From assembly GCA_002291465.1 (NCBI GenBank), contig CP021238.1, positions 2,852,001 to 2,916,000 on the forward strand: DNA of 64,000 nt. Reading direction: 5' to 3'. The notes beneath the pieces were generated by a model. It saw only the letters and a list, made by a program, of their open reading frames with translations. It ran no database searches and had not been told where the DNA came from. The stretch comes from Mycobacterium lepraemurium. Its GTDB lineage: Bacteria; Actinomycetota; Actinomycetes; Mycobacteriales; Mycobacteriaceae. How positions within the stretch are numbered: the stretch's first letter is position 1; every line of letters begins with the position of its first letter. The position numbers and the translations under genes are program-made. Shown one piece after another: positions 1 through 8,584 of this stretch.

Positions 1-258
1 CAGCCAGAACACCCGCACCGGCACCACCGAGCGGTCGTCGCCGACCTCGAGCCGCTCGGCCAGCACGGTCATCTCCGCGGGCGGCGCGTCCAGCGCGGGC
101 AGTTTGACCAGCTCGAATCGCGCACGCGGATGACCGGCGCGCTGCTGCTCCAGCCAGGCGGTGACCAGGTCCACCTCGACCGGAGAGGCCATGGACGCCA
201 ACACCAGCGAGTCTTGTTCAGTGAGCAGCGCGCTGGCGTCTGCCGCCGGTTCGGTCAC
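1..258 (-). CDS. plsB2: Glycerol-3-phosphate acyltransferase PlsB2, N-terminal fragment (cut by window edge)
   Basis: Only the first 86 codons are present; the gene runs off the left edge. It starts with GTG (VTEPAADASALLTEQD) whose first bases overlap the TGA of the upstream gene plsC (GTGA overlap), so the two are translationally coupled. PlsB-family enzymes acylate the sn-1 position of glycerol-3-phosphate at the membrane, the first step of phospholipid and triacylglycerol synthesis. The catalytic HxxxxD region lies outside the window, so identity rests on the order plsB2-plsC-WS/DGAT, which matches M. tuberculosis Rv2482c-Rv2484c from memory. Confidence 0.75.
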   Translation of the reverse strand, partial: MTEPAADASALLTEQDSLVLASMASPVEVDLVTAWLEQQRAGHPRARFELVKLPALDAPPAEMTVLAERLEVGDDRSVVPVRVFWL

Positions 259-2084
259 GGACGCCCTCGGGGCGGCGCTTCGGGTGGTTCGGCGCCGATC
301 GGGTCGGCGGCGCCGGCGGGGCTCACTTCCCCGTTGTGCGACGCGGCCGCTTCCGGGTTCGGTGTGGCCGGGGTGGTGCGCGACTTCGGTTTTGCTGCAG
401 TCTTTTTCGCGCGCGTCTTGCTCGCCGAGGTGGCCGCGGTTTTCTTCGCTGCCGATTTCTTGGCGGGGGTTTTCGCGGGGCTCTTGGCGGGGGTTTTGAC
501 AGGGCTTGTCGCGGGGCTTTTGGCGGCCCGGCTGCGCGCCTTTTGCGCCGCTTTCTTCTCCGCGTACAGGTCGACCTCGGGCAGTTCGCAGACCGGCCAG
601 TTGGCCAGGGTGTCCAGATAGAGCTGGCGCACCTCGGCGATGCTCTCCGGCAGCGTGTCAAGTGTCCAGTCCTGCACCGAGATCGGCGGAAAGACGGCCA
701 CATCGACGGTACCCGGGTTGATGACGGTCGAGTTCCGGGCGGCGACGAGTTCGGCGTTGCGGATCACGATGGGCACGATCGGGATCCCGGCGGCCATCGC
801 AATCCTGAAGGGCCCCTTCTTGAATGGGCCGACCTCGGTGGTGTCGACCCGGGTGCCCTCGGGGGCGATCAGGATCGACAGGCCGTTGCGGGCCCGGTCT
901 TCGACCGTGTGCAACGTCTCCACCGCGGCGGCGGGGTCGTCGCGGTCGATGAACACGCCGTCCAGCAACTTGCCCAGCGTACCCATCACCGGGTCCTTCT
1001 CGAGTTCCTTCTTGCCCACCGCAACCCAGTTGTCGCGCACCAGAGCCCCCGCGATCACCGGGTCGACCTGGTTGCGGTGGTTGAAGATGAAGACCGCGGG
1101 GCGTTGGGCGGTCAGGTTCTCCTTGCCGATGACGTTGAGGGGCACCCCGGCAATGGCCAGCGACAACTGGGAGAACGTGGAGGTGAAGAAGTTGACGCCG
1201 CGGCGCCGGTTGCGGGCCAGCACACCGACGCCCACCGCGCCGGCCGCGACCGGGAACATCGACCCGAATCCGGCGAGGGTGCGCAACTGCCGCCGCAGAC
1301 CCACCGGGCCGCGGCTGCTGAACCGCAGGATCGGCCAACCGTGTCGCTTGGCGACGGCGGCCATCTTGCCCTCGGGGTTGGTCGGCCGTGGATTGCCGAC
1401 CAGATACATCAGGGCGACGTCCTCGTCACCGTCGGCGTAGAAGTAGCTCTCTTTGAGATCGATGTCGTGCTCGGCCGCAAAGCGTTGCACCGCAGCGGCT
1501 TTGCCCGGTCCCCACAGAATCGGCTTTTGCAGGCCGCCGGTCAGGATGCCATCTTCGGTGGTCTCGAATTTGTTGGTGAGCGTGTTGGGGATGCCGAGGA
1601 ACCGCGCGACCGGATTGACCTGGATGGTCAGCGCCGACGAGCTGAGCACCACGGTGTGGCCGCGGGCCATGTGGGCGCGCACCAGCTCGCGCATCTCCGG
1701 GTAGATCCGGGATTCGATCCGCTGGACGAACATCCGCTCGCCGATCTCTTCCAGGTCGTCGATCAGCCGTCCGGCCAGGGCCGCGACGGCCTTGCCGATC
1801 AGGTCCTCGAACTCGATACAGCCCAGGGTGTGGCTGAGGCCGGCCTGCACCATGCCGAGCAGCTCCCCCACCCCCATGTCGCGGCGCAGCAGCCGCTCCT
1901 GGGTCAGGATCACCGCGGTGAACCCGGCAACCAGGGTGCCGTCCAGGTCGAAGAACGCGCCAATCCTGGGCCCGGGGGGACTCGCCATGATCTCGGCCAC
2001 CGAGCCCGGCAGCCGCATGTCGATCTCCCGCGGCCCGGAATCCTCGGTGCCGTGCTGCGGCGCCGGCTGACGCGAATCGCTCAT
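255..2084 (-). CDS. plsC: Bifunctional HAD phosphatase / 1-acylglycerol-3-phosphate acyltransferase PlsC
   Basis: About 609 residues from ATG (MSDSRQPAPQ). The open frame extends further 5' only because a frameshifted end of the preceding gene runs into it; ATG at 2084 overlaps a TAA of that gene (TAATG). Residues about 35-250 form a SerB-like HAD domain with FFDLDGTL (DxDGT nucleophile motif). Residues about 275-480 form a PlsC acyltransferase domain with NHRNQVD (HxxxxD) and PEGTR. It should make phosphatidic acid from lysophosphatidate. The C-terminal ~90 residues are a Lys/Ala/Pro/Thr-rich histone-H1-like tail with TPAKSPAKTPAKK-type repeats, probably disordered. The fusion is as in Rv2483c (580 aa). 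Coding is intact. Confidence 0.88.
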   Translation of the reverse strand: MSDSRQPAPQHGTEDSGPREIDMRLPGSVAEIMASPPGPRIGAFFDLDGTLVAGFTAVILTQERLLRRDMGVGELLGMVQAGLSHTLGCIEFEDLIGKAVAALAGRLIDDLEEIGERMFVQRIESRIYPEMRELVRAHMARGHTVVLSSSALTIQVNPVARFLGIPNTLTNKFETTEDGILTGGLQKPILWGPGKAAAVQRFAAEHDIDLKESYFYADGDEDVALMYLVGNPRPTNPEGKMAAVAKRHGWPILRFSSRGPVGLRRQLRTLAGFGSMFPVAAGAVGVGVLARNRRRGVNFFTSTFSQLSLAIAGVPLNVIGKENLTAQRPAVFIFNHRNQVDPVIAGALVRDNWVAVGKKELEKDPVMGTLGKLLDGVFIDRDDPAAAVETLHTVEDRARNGLSILIAPEGTRVDTTEVGPFKKGPFRIAMAAGIPIVPIVIRNAELVAARNSTVINPGTVDVAVFPPISVQDWTLDTLPESIAEVRQLYLDTLANWPVCELPEVDLYAEKKAAQKARSRAAKSPATSPVKTPAKSPAKTPAKKSAAKKTAATSASKTRAKKTAAKPKSRTTPATPNPEAAASHNGEVSPAGAADPIGAEPPEAPPRGRP

Positions 2085-3541
2085 TAGCCGCTGGCCGATC
2101 GCGGCGACACGGCGGAGTCCGTGAACGAGGCGGGCACCGCGCGGCGCGCCGTCACCGGCCAGGGCCAGGATCTCGTCGAAACCCTCCAGCAGGCACTGGG
2201 CGAACAACGCCTCGTCGCGCACCGAGGCCCGGTCGTAGCGCACCGTGATGGTGCACCAACCACCCCGGAAGATCAGCACCACCATCATCGCCACACCGGG
2301 CAGCGGGCCGATCCCGCACTGGCGCAACACTTTTGCGGCGGCGATGTAGGTGTCTCCGGGGAAGACGGAAACGTTGCTGGCCTGCACGTCGGAGCCGATC
2401 ACCGAGCCGGTGATCCCCTCCAGCACCGCGGTGGGCAACACGCTGAGCACCGGCGCCAGCGAGCCGATGATGTTCATCGCGGGCTCGTCGCGGCGCTGAG
2501 TCATCTGGGCGTGGATCTTCTTCATCCGCGAGACCGGGTCGACGGTGCCGATCGGCGCGGCCAGGTTGACCCCGGTGAACCGGTTGCCGCCGGCGGTGTC
2601 GGCTCGGCGCGCAGGTTAACCGGCACCGCCATCGGCAGCGTGCTGATCGGCACCCCGAACGCCTCGTGGTAGCGCCGCAAGGCGCCGCACAGCCCGGCGA
2701 GGTAGGCGTCGTTGATCGATCCGCCGCCGGCCTTGGCGGCCTTGTGCAGGTCGGCGAGCGGGATGTCGATCGCTTCGCTGCGGGTGGCCAGGCTGCGCCG
2801 GCGCAGCAGCGGCGACGGCTCGGCGGCCCGGTTGAGCACCCGCATGCCCGACATGGCGTACCCGACGATCCCTGACACGGTGGACGCCGGCTCCAGCACC
2901 GCCCGACCGGCCACCGACACCGCCCCGGACAGCGCGCTCACGACACCGCCCACAACCGCGAACGGCAGGTGGTTAATGCCTTGCCACATCAGGTCATTGG
3001 GCGACAGGTCTTGCGGGACGGGCAGCGGCGGCAGCGGCTTGGGCGGTGGATTGCGTTCCAGGTCATAGATTTCGGCGAACATCTGGACCCCGCCGACACC
3101 GCCGGTGACGGCGTGGCTGACGTACAGCAGCGTCGCAGCTTTCCCGTCGGCCAGGGTGGCCGTCCACAGAGGCCGGGAGATGTCCATCGGCGACTGCGGG
3201 ATGAGCACGGCGAGGTCGAATACCTCACGCAGCGTGCCGGGTTCGGCGACCCGCACCCGGCGCACGTGGAAATCGAGGTTGAAGTCGGGATCGATGACCC
3301 AGCGCGGCGCGGTGGTGGGCAGGGTCGGCACCACCACCTTCTGCCGAAGCCGCAGCACCCGCCGGGAGGCGGTTTCGAATCGCGCCCGGAACTGTTGCCA
3401 GTCCGGGGTGGTGTCGAGGAGCTCCAGCGCCATGATGCCCGACCGGGTTCGGGGATTCGCCTCGCCCCGATGCATGAGGTAGTCGACCGGCCCGAGCTCG
3501 TCGGACAATTTGATCGTCTCGACGGACTCAGTCATGGTCAT
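2084..3541 (-). pseudogene. WS/DGAT-family wax ester synthase/diacylglycerol acyltransferase, frameshifted
   Basis: The homologue of Rv2484c. The N-terminal 320 residues read in one frame (start MTMTESVETIKLSDEL). Near 2605 the frame breaks after VPVNLRAE, where the ancestral reading would be GAG GCC GAC; one G seems missing and the shifted frame stops at 2522. The C-terminal half (NIIGSLAPVLSVLP...) continues in another frame. A second, opposite indel near 2140 would restore the original frame to a TAA at 2084-2086, so total length (1458) is a multiple of three. The acyltransferase motif HHxxxDG reads SHAVTGG here, so the Asp is also missing. Family members make triacylglycerol or wax esters from acyl-CoA. 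Probably inactive. Confidence 0.8.
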
Positions 3542-3698
3542 CAGCTCGACGCGCCAACCTTGTCACCGTCGATCAAGCCTCCTGCCTTGCACCCGTCCGC
3601 CGCGGTGGTCTCCACAACGCTAGTCGGGTTGCCGCGCTGGTGAAAGAAGCGGCGAAGACTGTGGCTCAGCCGGCGCTCGACTGCGGCTCAGCCGGCGT

Positions 3699-4970
3699 TC
3701 AACTGGCGGAAGTCGCCGACAGCGGCAGCGAATCCACCAGCGAGCTGACGCGCCGCCCGTAGACCACGCCCAGGAAATCGGCGACGGCGTCGGCGGCCAG
3801 CCGGGACCGGACGGTGGGGGTGATGTCGAAGGCGTGGTGCGCGTTGCTCAGTTCGGCGTGGCCCACCGTGCGGGCGCCGGCCGCGCGCAGCGCCGCGCAG
3901 AACGCCCGGGCCTGGCCGCTGGGCACCAGTTCGTCCTTCTGGCCGTGCAACACGAAGAACGGCGGCGCGTCGGCGTGCACGTAGGAGATCGGCGAGGCGG
4001 CGGCGAACCGCTGCGGGTCGTCGGCGTAGCGGGCCTTGAGCACGAACTGCTCGAGGAACGGGGCCATCAGCGGGTGCATGTTCTCGAAGTCGGTGAAGTC
4101 GTAGACGCCATAATAGGGCGCGACGGCCTGCACGGCGGTGTCGGCGTTTTCGAAGCCGGGCTGAAAGGCCGGGTCGTTGGGGGTGAGCGCGGCCAGCGAG
4201 GCCAGGTGCCCGCCGGCCGAACCGCCGGTGATCGCGATGAAGTCGGGGTCCCCGCCGTAGTCGGCGATGTTCTCCCGCACCCAGGCGATCGCCCGTTTGA
4301 CGTCGATCAGGTGCGCGGGGAAGGTGCTGCGCGGACTCTTGCTGTAGTCGATCGAGACGCAGATCCAGCCGAGCTGCACCATCCGGCTCATCAGCGTATA
4401 GGCCTGCGGGCGCCGGCCGTTGAGCGCCCACGCGCCGCCGGGCACCTGGATCAGCACCGGTGCGCGGCAGCCGGGCGCCAGGTCGTCGCACCGCCAGATG
4501 TCCAGCAGGTTGTCGCGCCCGCCCGGGCCGTAGGAGATGTCGGACGTCTGCGCCGCGTAGCGGCGGTGCGGCCCCGGCCGGCCCAGCAGGCCACCCCGCC
4601 GGGCGTGCACCGACGCCACGCTGGTCGGGTGGCATACCTGGTCCCGGAAATCGGGGCCGAGGGCCTCTTGCAGCGCCGCGGTCAGGGTGTGATCGGCCCG
4701 CTGCGCGGCCAGTGTTTTGCCCACCCGGCCGATGGAGGGATGCGAGACCCGCGACAGCGCGTGTCCGGTGAGCACGTGCGGCGGAAACTCCGTGAAAAGC
4801 CAACCGGCGAAACAGCCCAGCGCGAACGGCCCGCCGCGCAGCACCAGATTGCCGAGCTGATAGACGTCCCGGGCCTCGGCCGCCAGGCGGGCCGCCTGGA
4901 CGCCGGCCCAGGAGCAGCGCGAAGTGAGATCGCCGGCCACGCTCATAGCCACGTCACCCCTCGACGTCAT
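3699..4970 (-). CDS. lipQ: Carboxylesterase/lipase LipQ (alpha/beta hydrolase)
   Basis: About 423 residues, intact. ATG at 4970 is chosen over a longer frame because GAGG lies 7 bases upstream and the product length matches Rv2485c (421 aa). The protein is a hormone-sensitive-lipase-like alpha/beta hydrolase: an oxyanion-hole strand VPGGAWALNGRR (HGG replaced by PGG), the nucleophile elbow GGSAGGH with catalytic Ser near residue 240, and a late Asp/His pair (QKDELVP ... NAHHAF). A hydrophobic stretch near residue 45-60 suggests membrane association. It would hydrolyse short- or medium-chain esters. It lies between the glycerolipid acyltransferase genes and tRNA-Arg, as in M. tuberculosis. Confidence 0.85.
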   Translation of the reverse strand: MTSRGDVAMSVAGDLTSRCSWAGVQAARLAAEARDVYQLGNLVLRGGPFALGCFAGWLFTEFPPHVLTGHALSRVSHPSIGRVGKTLAAQRADHTLTAALQEALGPDFRDQVCHPTSVASVHARRGGLLGRPGPHRRYAAQTSDISYGPGGRDNLLDIWRCDDLAPGCRAPVLIQVPGGAWALNGRRPQAYTLMSRMVQLGWICVSIDYSKSPRSTFPAHLIDVKRAIAWVRENIADYGGDPDFIAITGGSAGGHLASLAALTPNDPAFQPGFENADTAVQAVAPYYGVYDFTDFENMHPLMAPFLEQFVLKARYADDPQRFAAASPISYVHADAPPFFVLHGQKDELVPSGQARAFCAALRAAGARTVGHAELSNAHHAFDITPTVRSRLAADAVADFLGVVYGRRVSSLVDSLPLSATSAS

Positions 4971-5130
4971 GCACACGCCTCGTTCGGTTAACGGCCCGTT
5001 GCCGACCGATGGTGAACGTGTGTCGAGGTCCACACGATAACCGATACCCACGGCGCGGGAAGGCTTTTCATGCGCGTGGCGCGGGCTAATCGGGTAGCTG
5101 CGCGCGGTTGGATAGACTGACCTGCGTATT

Positions 5131-5204
5131 GCCTCCGTAGCTCAGGTGGATAGAGCAAGGGCCTTCTAATCCCTAGGTCGCACGTTCGAGTCGTGCCGGG
5201 GGCA
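5131..5204 (+). tRNA. argW: tRNA-Arg (anticodon TCT)
   Basis: Cloverleaf read by eye: acceptor gcctccg pairs with cgggggc, the T stem gcacg/cgtgc flanks the loop ttcgagt, and the anticodon loop is CCTTCTAAT with TCT. The last base listed is discriminator A, and CC follows in the genome. Same place and anticodon as argW of M. tuberculosis, downstream of lipQ. Confidence 0.93.
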
Positions 5205-5297
5205 CCGAGACCGTGTATGACCTCGGCCTCCGCGACCGGGCGTCGCGCCAACCCCTCGGTGGCGGGCGATTGCCCAGGAGCGGGCCGGCCCCTGTCG

Positions 5298-5324
5298 CCT
5301 AGGTAGTCGCGAGGACTACCTAGG
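5298..5324. repeat. Perfect 11-bp inverted repeat with 5-base loop
   Basis: CCTAGGTAGTC (5298-5308), spacer GCGAG, GACTACCTAGG (5314-5324). A CCTGTC to the left (5291-5296) and GACAGG to the right extend it imperfectly. It lies between tRNA-Arg and the broken small gene ending at 5377. It could be a terminator for that minus-strand gene or the tRNA (no T tract follows) or a dimeric repressor site. The rest of 5205-5376 shows no gene. Confidence 0.55.
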
Positions 5325-5376
5325 CAATCGATGACAGGAGTGTGCCGACGCTTGTCAGCTACGTGACAACGGGTGA

Positions 5377-5687
5377 CTAGACCTCGATCGTCTGGCTGAC
5401 GTAGTTCTCCCAGGTGGCGATCTGCGCCGAGTCCACGAGCAGACCCTGGTAATCCGGGTCACTGCTGAGGCTCTGCTGGATCTGGCCGTAGGTGGCCCAG
5501 TCCTTGGCGGTGGTCAGGAAGCCGATGGAGTTGGTGTGCCCTGGCCTCCGACCATGTTGACCAGCACCGTGACGTTCTCCGCGCCGTGTTTGCGGGCAAG
5601 CCCGCCGGCGCGCTTGAGTTGCTTTTGGATGTCGTCCCACGCGACCCCGGGGTTGGGATGGACGAGGGTGGTAGCGAGGATGGTCAT
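5377..5687 (-). pseudogene. Small conserved hypothetical protein, frameshifted
   Basis: ATG at 5687 with AAGG 8 bases upstream starts MTILATTLVHPNPGVAWDD and reads to VTVLVNMVGGQ. The natural continuation TNSIGFLTTAKDWATYG and the end YVSQTIEV lie in another frame. The switch is at about 5535-5545 in GGCACACC, where a doubled AC would explain it. Without the extra AC the product would be 102 residues. The length and the alternating strand/helix look recall dimeric alpha-beta-barrel (NIPSNAP/ABM-like) proteins, but that is a guess; I do not recognise the function. Confidence 0.6.
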
Positions 5688-6385
5688 GAGCAGAACCTTC
5701 CGCGAGAGGGGACAGGGACTCTAAAAGTCTCCGGCGCGGCGGAACGAGTCGTCTAGAGTAGCCGACTACGCCATTTTCGCGGGCGCGGGTAAGTGGACCC
5801 GTGACGTCGCGCCCGCAGGAGGCGCGCGGTTTTTCGCGGCACCCGGCACGCGTGGGTTTGAACCGGGCGCGGCGGGGAACATAAATTTGACAGTAACAAC
5901 GCTTGCGGCTACGGTCACAGGAACCTCTTCTCACCACTGAACAGGAAAATCGATCGGGATGCCAGCTAGTAGAAGTCGAAGTTCAGCAAACCGATTCCGG
6001 CAAAAATAGGCGCTGATGACTCCGTGCTTGAATCCGAATCACAAATACATTCAGGAAGTGCCCTGGATGTCATTCGATCCGCGAAACACAAAATCAAGAC
6101 GACGAGTATTGTATTCACTGCAAAGACGACAATACAAAACCGCTTTGCCGGTAGCCATCAATTGGCGGGCGCCCGCGAATCTGCCGCCGAACTCAGCGCG
6201 CCAAGCGCGCGGCCAGCGCACATCTAAAACCCTTGTGCCATAACGGAAGTCAGCAAGCCAGCGTCGCATCGCCCCGTTCCTCGCCCCGGCGGCGAAACGC
6301 CGGACCTGGGTCAACGGGGCACCAACGGCGGATCGGGGCGGCGAATTCCCGGCGCGCCACGCTCCCGATATGTCAGCATGGGCGG
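5688..6385. other. Intergenic stretch, unusually low GC, no supported gene
   Basis: About 700 bases between the broken small gene and the cutinase. The part 5880-6140 is visibly AT-richer than the surroundings. Open frames here, such as 6016-6243, lack a ribosome-binding site, mycobacterial codon bias and recognisable motifs. It may be an eroded gene or imported DNA. A GATATGT hexamer-like element at about 6367-6373 just before the cutinase could be its -10 box. Confidence 0.4.
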
Positions 6386-7069
6386 GTGAACGCACGCCGA
6401 TGGGCGGGTTTGCTGGGCGCCGGGGCAGCGACGGCCGGGGCGACGCTGCTGGGCGCGCCGCTACCCGCATCCGCCGCGCCGTGCCCCGACGTCGAGGTGA
6501 CGTTCGCCCGCGGCACCGCCGAGCTGCCCGGGGTGGGCGGGCTTGGGCAGGCATTCGTCGAGGCGCTGCGCAGCCAGGCCGGCGCCCGGTCGCTGGGCGT
6601 CTATCCGGTCAACTACCCCGCCGACGACGACTTCGCCGCCTCGGCATCCGCCGGCGCCGGCGACGCCAGCGCTCACGTCCAGTCCATGGTGGCAGACTGC
6701 CCCAACACCAAGCTGGTGCTCGGCGGATATTCCCAGGGCGCCATGGTGATCGACCTGGTCACCATCGCCCAGGCGCCGGTGGCGGGGTTGATTCCGCAGA
6801 CGCTGAACGCCGACCAGGCCGAGCACGTATCAGCGCTGGCCCTGTTCAGCAATCCGTCCGAACGGTATCTGGGCGCGCCGGTCAGCGTGGTCAGCCCGTG
6901 GTACGGGGCCAAAGCCATTGACTTGTGCGCACCCGGCGATCCGGTGTGCACTCCGGGCGGACCGCTGGCGCTGCCGTCGCACGACGAGATGGTCTCCCCC
7001 GCGCACCTGCCCTACCGGCAGTCCAACATGCCGGCTCAGGCCGCGACTTTCGTGGCGGCCCACCTCTGA
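6386..7069 (+). CDS. Secreted cutinase-family serine esterase
   Basis: 227 residues from GTG (VNARRWAGLL); frames upstream of this are not protein-like. The N-terminus is a Sec signal peptide: RR, then a hydrophobic Gly/Ala core ending ASAAPCP, cleavage likely after ASA. The mature part has the cutinase hallmarks: CPDVEVTFARGT, the nucleophile elbow GGYSQGA (catalytic Ser near residue 120), and the disulphide segment LCAPGDPVC carrying the catalytic Asp, with the His expected in the following SHDEMVSPAHLPY region. Cutinase-like proteins of mycobacteria hydrolyse lipids or esters outside the cell. Coding is intact. A GATATGT just upstream suggests a very short leader. Confidence 0.88.
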   Translation: MNARRWAGLLGAGAATAGATLLGAPLPASAAPCPDVEVTFARGTAELPGVGGLGQAFVEALRSQAGARSLGVYPVNYPADDDFAASASAGAGDASAHVQSMVADCPNTKLVLGGYSQGAMVIDLVTIAQAPVAGLIPQTLNADQAEHVSALALFSNPSERYLGAPVSVVSPWYGAKAIDLCAPGDPVCTPGGPLALPSHDEMVSPAHLPYRQSNMPAQAATFVAAHL

Positions 7070-7124
7070 GCCGATCGGCCGCAGCCGAAACACGTTGCGC
7101 CACTCGAACTGTGAATGCCGCGGC

Positions 7125-7165
7125 GCCGGACCCGCCCGCACAGGGCCGCGCTCGTCGGGTCCGGC
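7125..7165. terminator. Hairpin downstream of the cutinase gene
   Basis: GCCGGACCCG (7125-7134) and CGGGTCCGGC (7156-7165) are a perfect 10-bp inverted repeat with a 21-base loop, 55 bases after the cutinase stop. There is no U tract, which is usual for mycobacterial terminators. The rest of 7070-7383 holds no gene I can support; it becomes AT-rich after 7255. Confidence 0.5.
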
Positions 7166-7383
7166 ACGGTCAGGACCGGGATCAAGGACCGCGGAAAACG
7201 CACGCCGAACCGCCGGTCATGGCGTTTCGGTCACGCTAAACGGACCGCACCTGCGCCGAAAAATCAAGTGTTGTGAAAAGTTTGCGGTTTCAGCATTCTG
7301 GGAACAGCGTGTCAAGACGAGCAGATGACGCTCACGGGGAGATCATTACTTAGAGCGTCTTCTCTTCGAGGGGTTGGCGAAAC

Positions 7384-7794
7384 ATGGCGTCGAGTGACTG
7401 GCAGCCGGTGGTCCGGGTTGGGAAACCGAGGTTCATAGCCGGAGTTGGCAATCGAATCAAAGTCGAAGTCAAGACCAGAGGCTGGCTGAGCCGTGACTGG
7501 CGTTGCTATTTCGGATCGCAAGTCTCACAACAACAACTCGACGCGCGGTACACGTCGTATCCGTGTTGGGACGAGATCCAGCGCATCGAGGGTTCCTGCG
7601 CCGAGGACGACACCGAGTGCTACATCGAAATGATCTATGCTGCAATCCATTACGCCAACACCAGATTGCGCAACGATGCTCTGCCGCCGACGATGACGTA
7701 CAGCTCACGCAGCGACTCCCGGGCCTGTGCGGTGCGCGAACGCCAGGCCGAACTCGATGAGCTGGCCAAGAAATTGGCGAAACCCGAGGCCTGA
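7384..7794 (+). CDS. Hypothetical protein with several Cys, lower GC than neighbours
   Basis: 136 residues, ATG preceded by GAGGGG 9 bases upstream, so it is probably translated. I do not recognise a family. No signal peptide or membrane segment is seen. The centre holds CYFGSQ, SYPCWDEIQ, GSCAEDDTECY and RACAVRERQ (five to six Cys), suggesting metal binding or disulphides. The C-terminus ELDELAKKLAKPEA is helical and charged. Base composition is clearly less GC-rich than the flanking lipid genes, and the upstream 130 bases are AT-rich, which hints at horizontal origin. Confidence 0.6.
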   Translation: MASSDWQPVVRVGKPRFIAGVGNRIKVEVKTRGWLSRDWRCYFGSQVSQQQLDARYTSYPCWDEIQRIEGSCAEDDTECYIEMIYAAIHYANTRLRNDALPPTMTYSSRSDSRACAVRERQAELDELAKKLAKPEA

Positions 7795-7843
7795 CCGCGC
7801 CGGCGCGCCGTGACGGGCGACCGGGCCGCCCGCCCGTCGCCCC

Positions 7844-7903
7844 GCGAGCAGACGCAAAAGCACCCGACACGCCGGGCGGCAGGGCGCTTTTGTGACTGCT
7901 CGC
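7844..7903. repeat. Repeated intergenic inverted repeat / candidate bidirectional terminator (copy 1)
   Basis: GCGAGCAGACGCAAAAGC (7844-7861) faces GCTTTTGTGACTGCTCGC (7886-7903), with 16 of 18 positions complementary. The A-run in one arm gives a T-run on either strand after folding, as expected of a two-way terminator. A second copy with the same arm sequence sits at 35525-35584. It follows the hypothetical gene ending at 7794. Confidence 0.7.
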
Positions 7904-8015
7904 GCTGGGGCCCGGCGAGGGGTCGCAGTACCCTTACCTCGCCCGTCACGCTGTCGCCGCGTCACACATGGCGGCGAGCCGAGACCGCCGCCCACACCCG
8001 AACCGGAGGTGCCCG

Positions 8016-8583
8016 ATGGCCCAGTCAAATCTGGTAAGGCTCGGCCGAGACAGGGCTGCAGGAGCTTTACGACGGCTTCATGGCGATCGGGAGTTGCCGG
8101 CTGCCCACCATCGCCGCGGTCAACGGCGCGGCCGTCGGCGCGGGCCTGAACCTGGCCCTGGCGGCCGACGTGCGCATCGCCGGGCCCGCCCGCTCTGTTC
8201 GATCCGCGATTTCAGCAGCTGGGCCTGCACCCGGGCGGGGGTGCGACCTGGATGCTGCAGCGGGCGGTGGGCCCGCAGGTCGCCCGCGCGGCCCCTGTTG
8301 TTCGGCATGCGCTTCGACGCCGAGGCCGCGGTGCGCCATGGCCTGGCGCTCAGCGTCGCGGACGACCCGGTGGCCGCAGCGCTCGAACTGGCCGCCGGCC
8401 CGGCGGCCGCCCCGCGCGAGGTGGTGCTGGCGACCAAGGCCACGATGCGCGCCACCATCAGTCTCGGCTAGCTCGACAACGAACAGCATCAGCACGCCAT
8501 GCGCACCGAGCTGGGGCCGCAGACGCATTCCATCCAATCACCGGAGTTCGCACAGCGATTGGCCGCCGCGCAACGCAAGTAGG
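8016..8583 (+). pseudogene. echA14: Enoyl-CoA hydratase EchA14 remnant
   Basis: Starts with a good GGAGG and ATG (MAQSNLV) but jumps after a few codons to the middle of a crotonase: [29 protein letters not shown]. About 80 residues, including half of the oxyanion-hole region, are deleted. Downstream the frame breaks near 8190 and 8280, and a TAG at 8469-8471 interrupts [11 protein letters not shown] (probably CAG to TAG). The natural end [11 protein letters not shown] lies at 8583, converging on bkdC. Family members hydrate 2-enoyl-CoA in beta-oxidation. Homologue of Rv2486, between lipQ and bkdC. Not functional. Confidence 0.8.
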
Positions 8584-8584
8584 C

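Noticed and set aside
336..2087. 583-codon plus-strand ORF
   Set aside because: Antisense of plsC; no family features.
5131..5376. Prophage or island attachment at tRNA-Arg
   Set aside because: No integrase gene and no second copy of the tRNA 3' end was found in the window.
6016..6243. 75-residue ORF in the low-GC gap
   Set aside because: No ribosome-binding site, no recognisable motif, atypical composition; left as intergenic.
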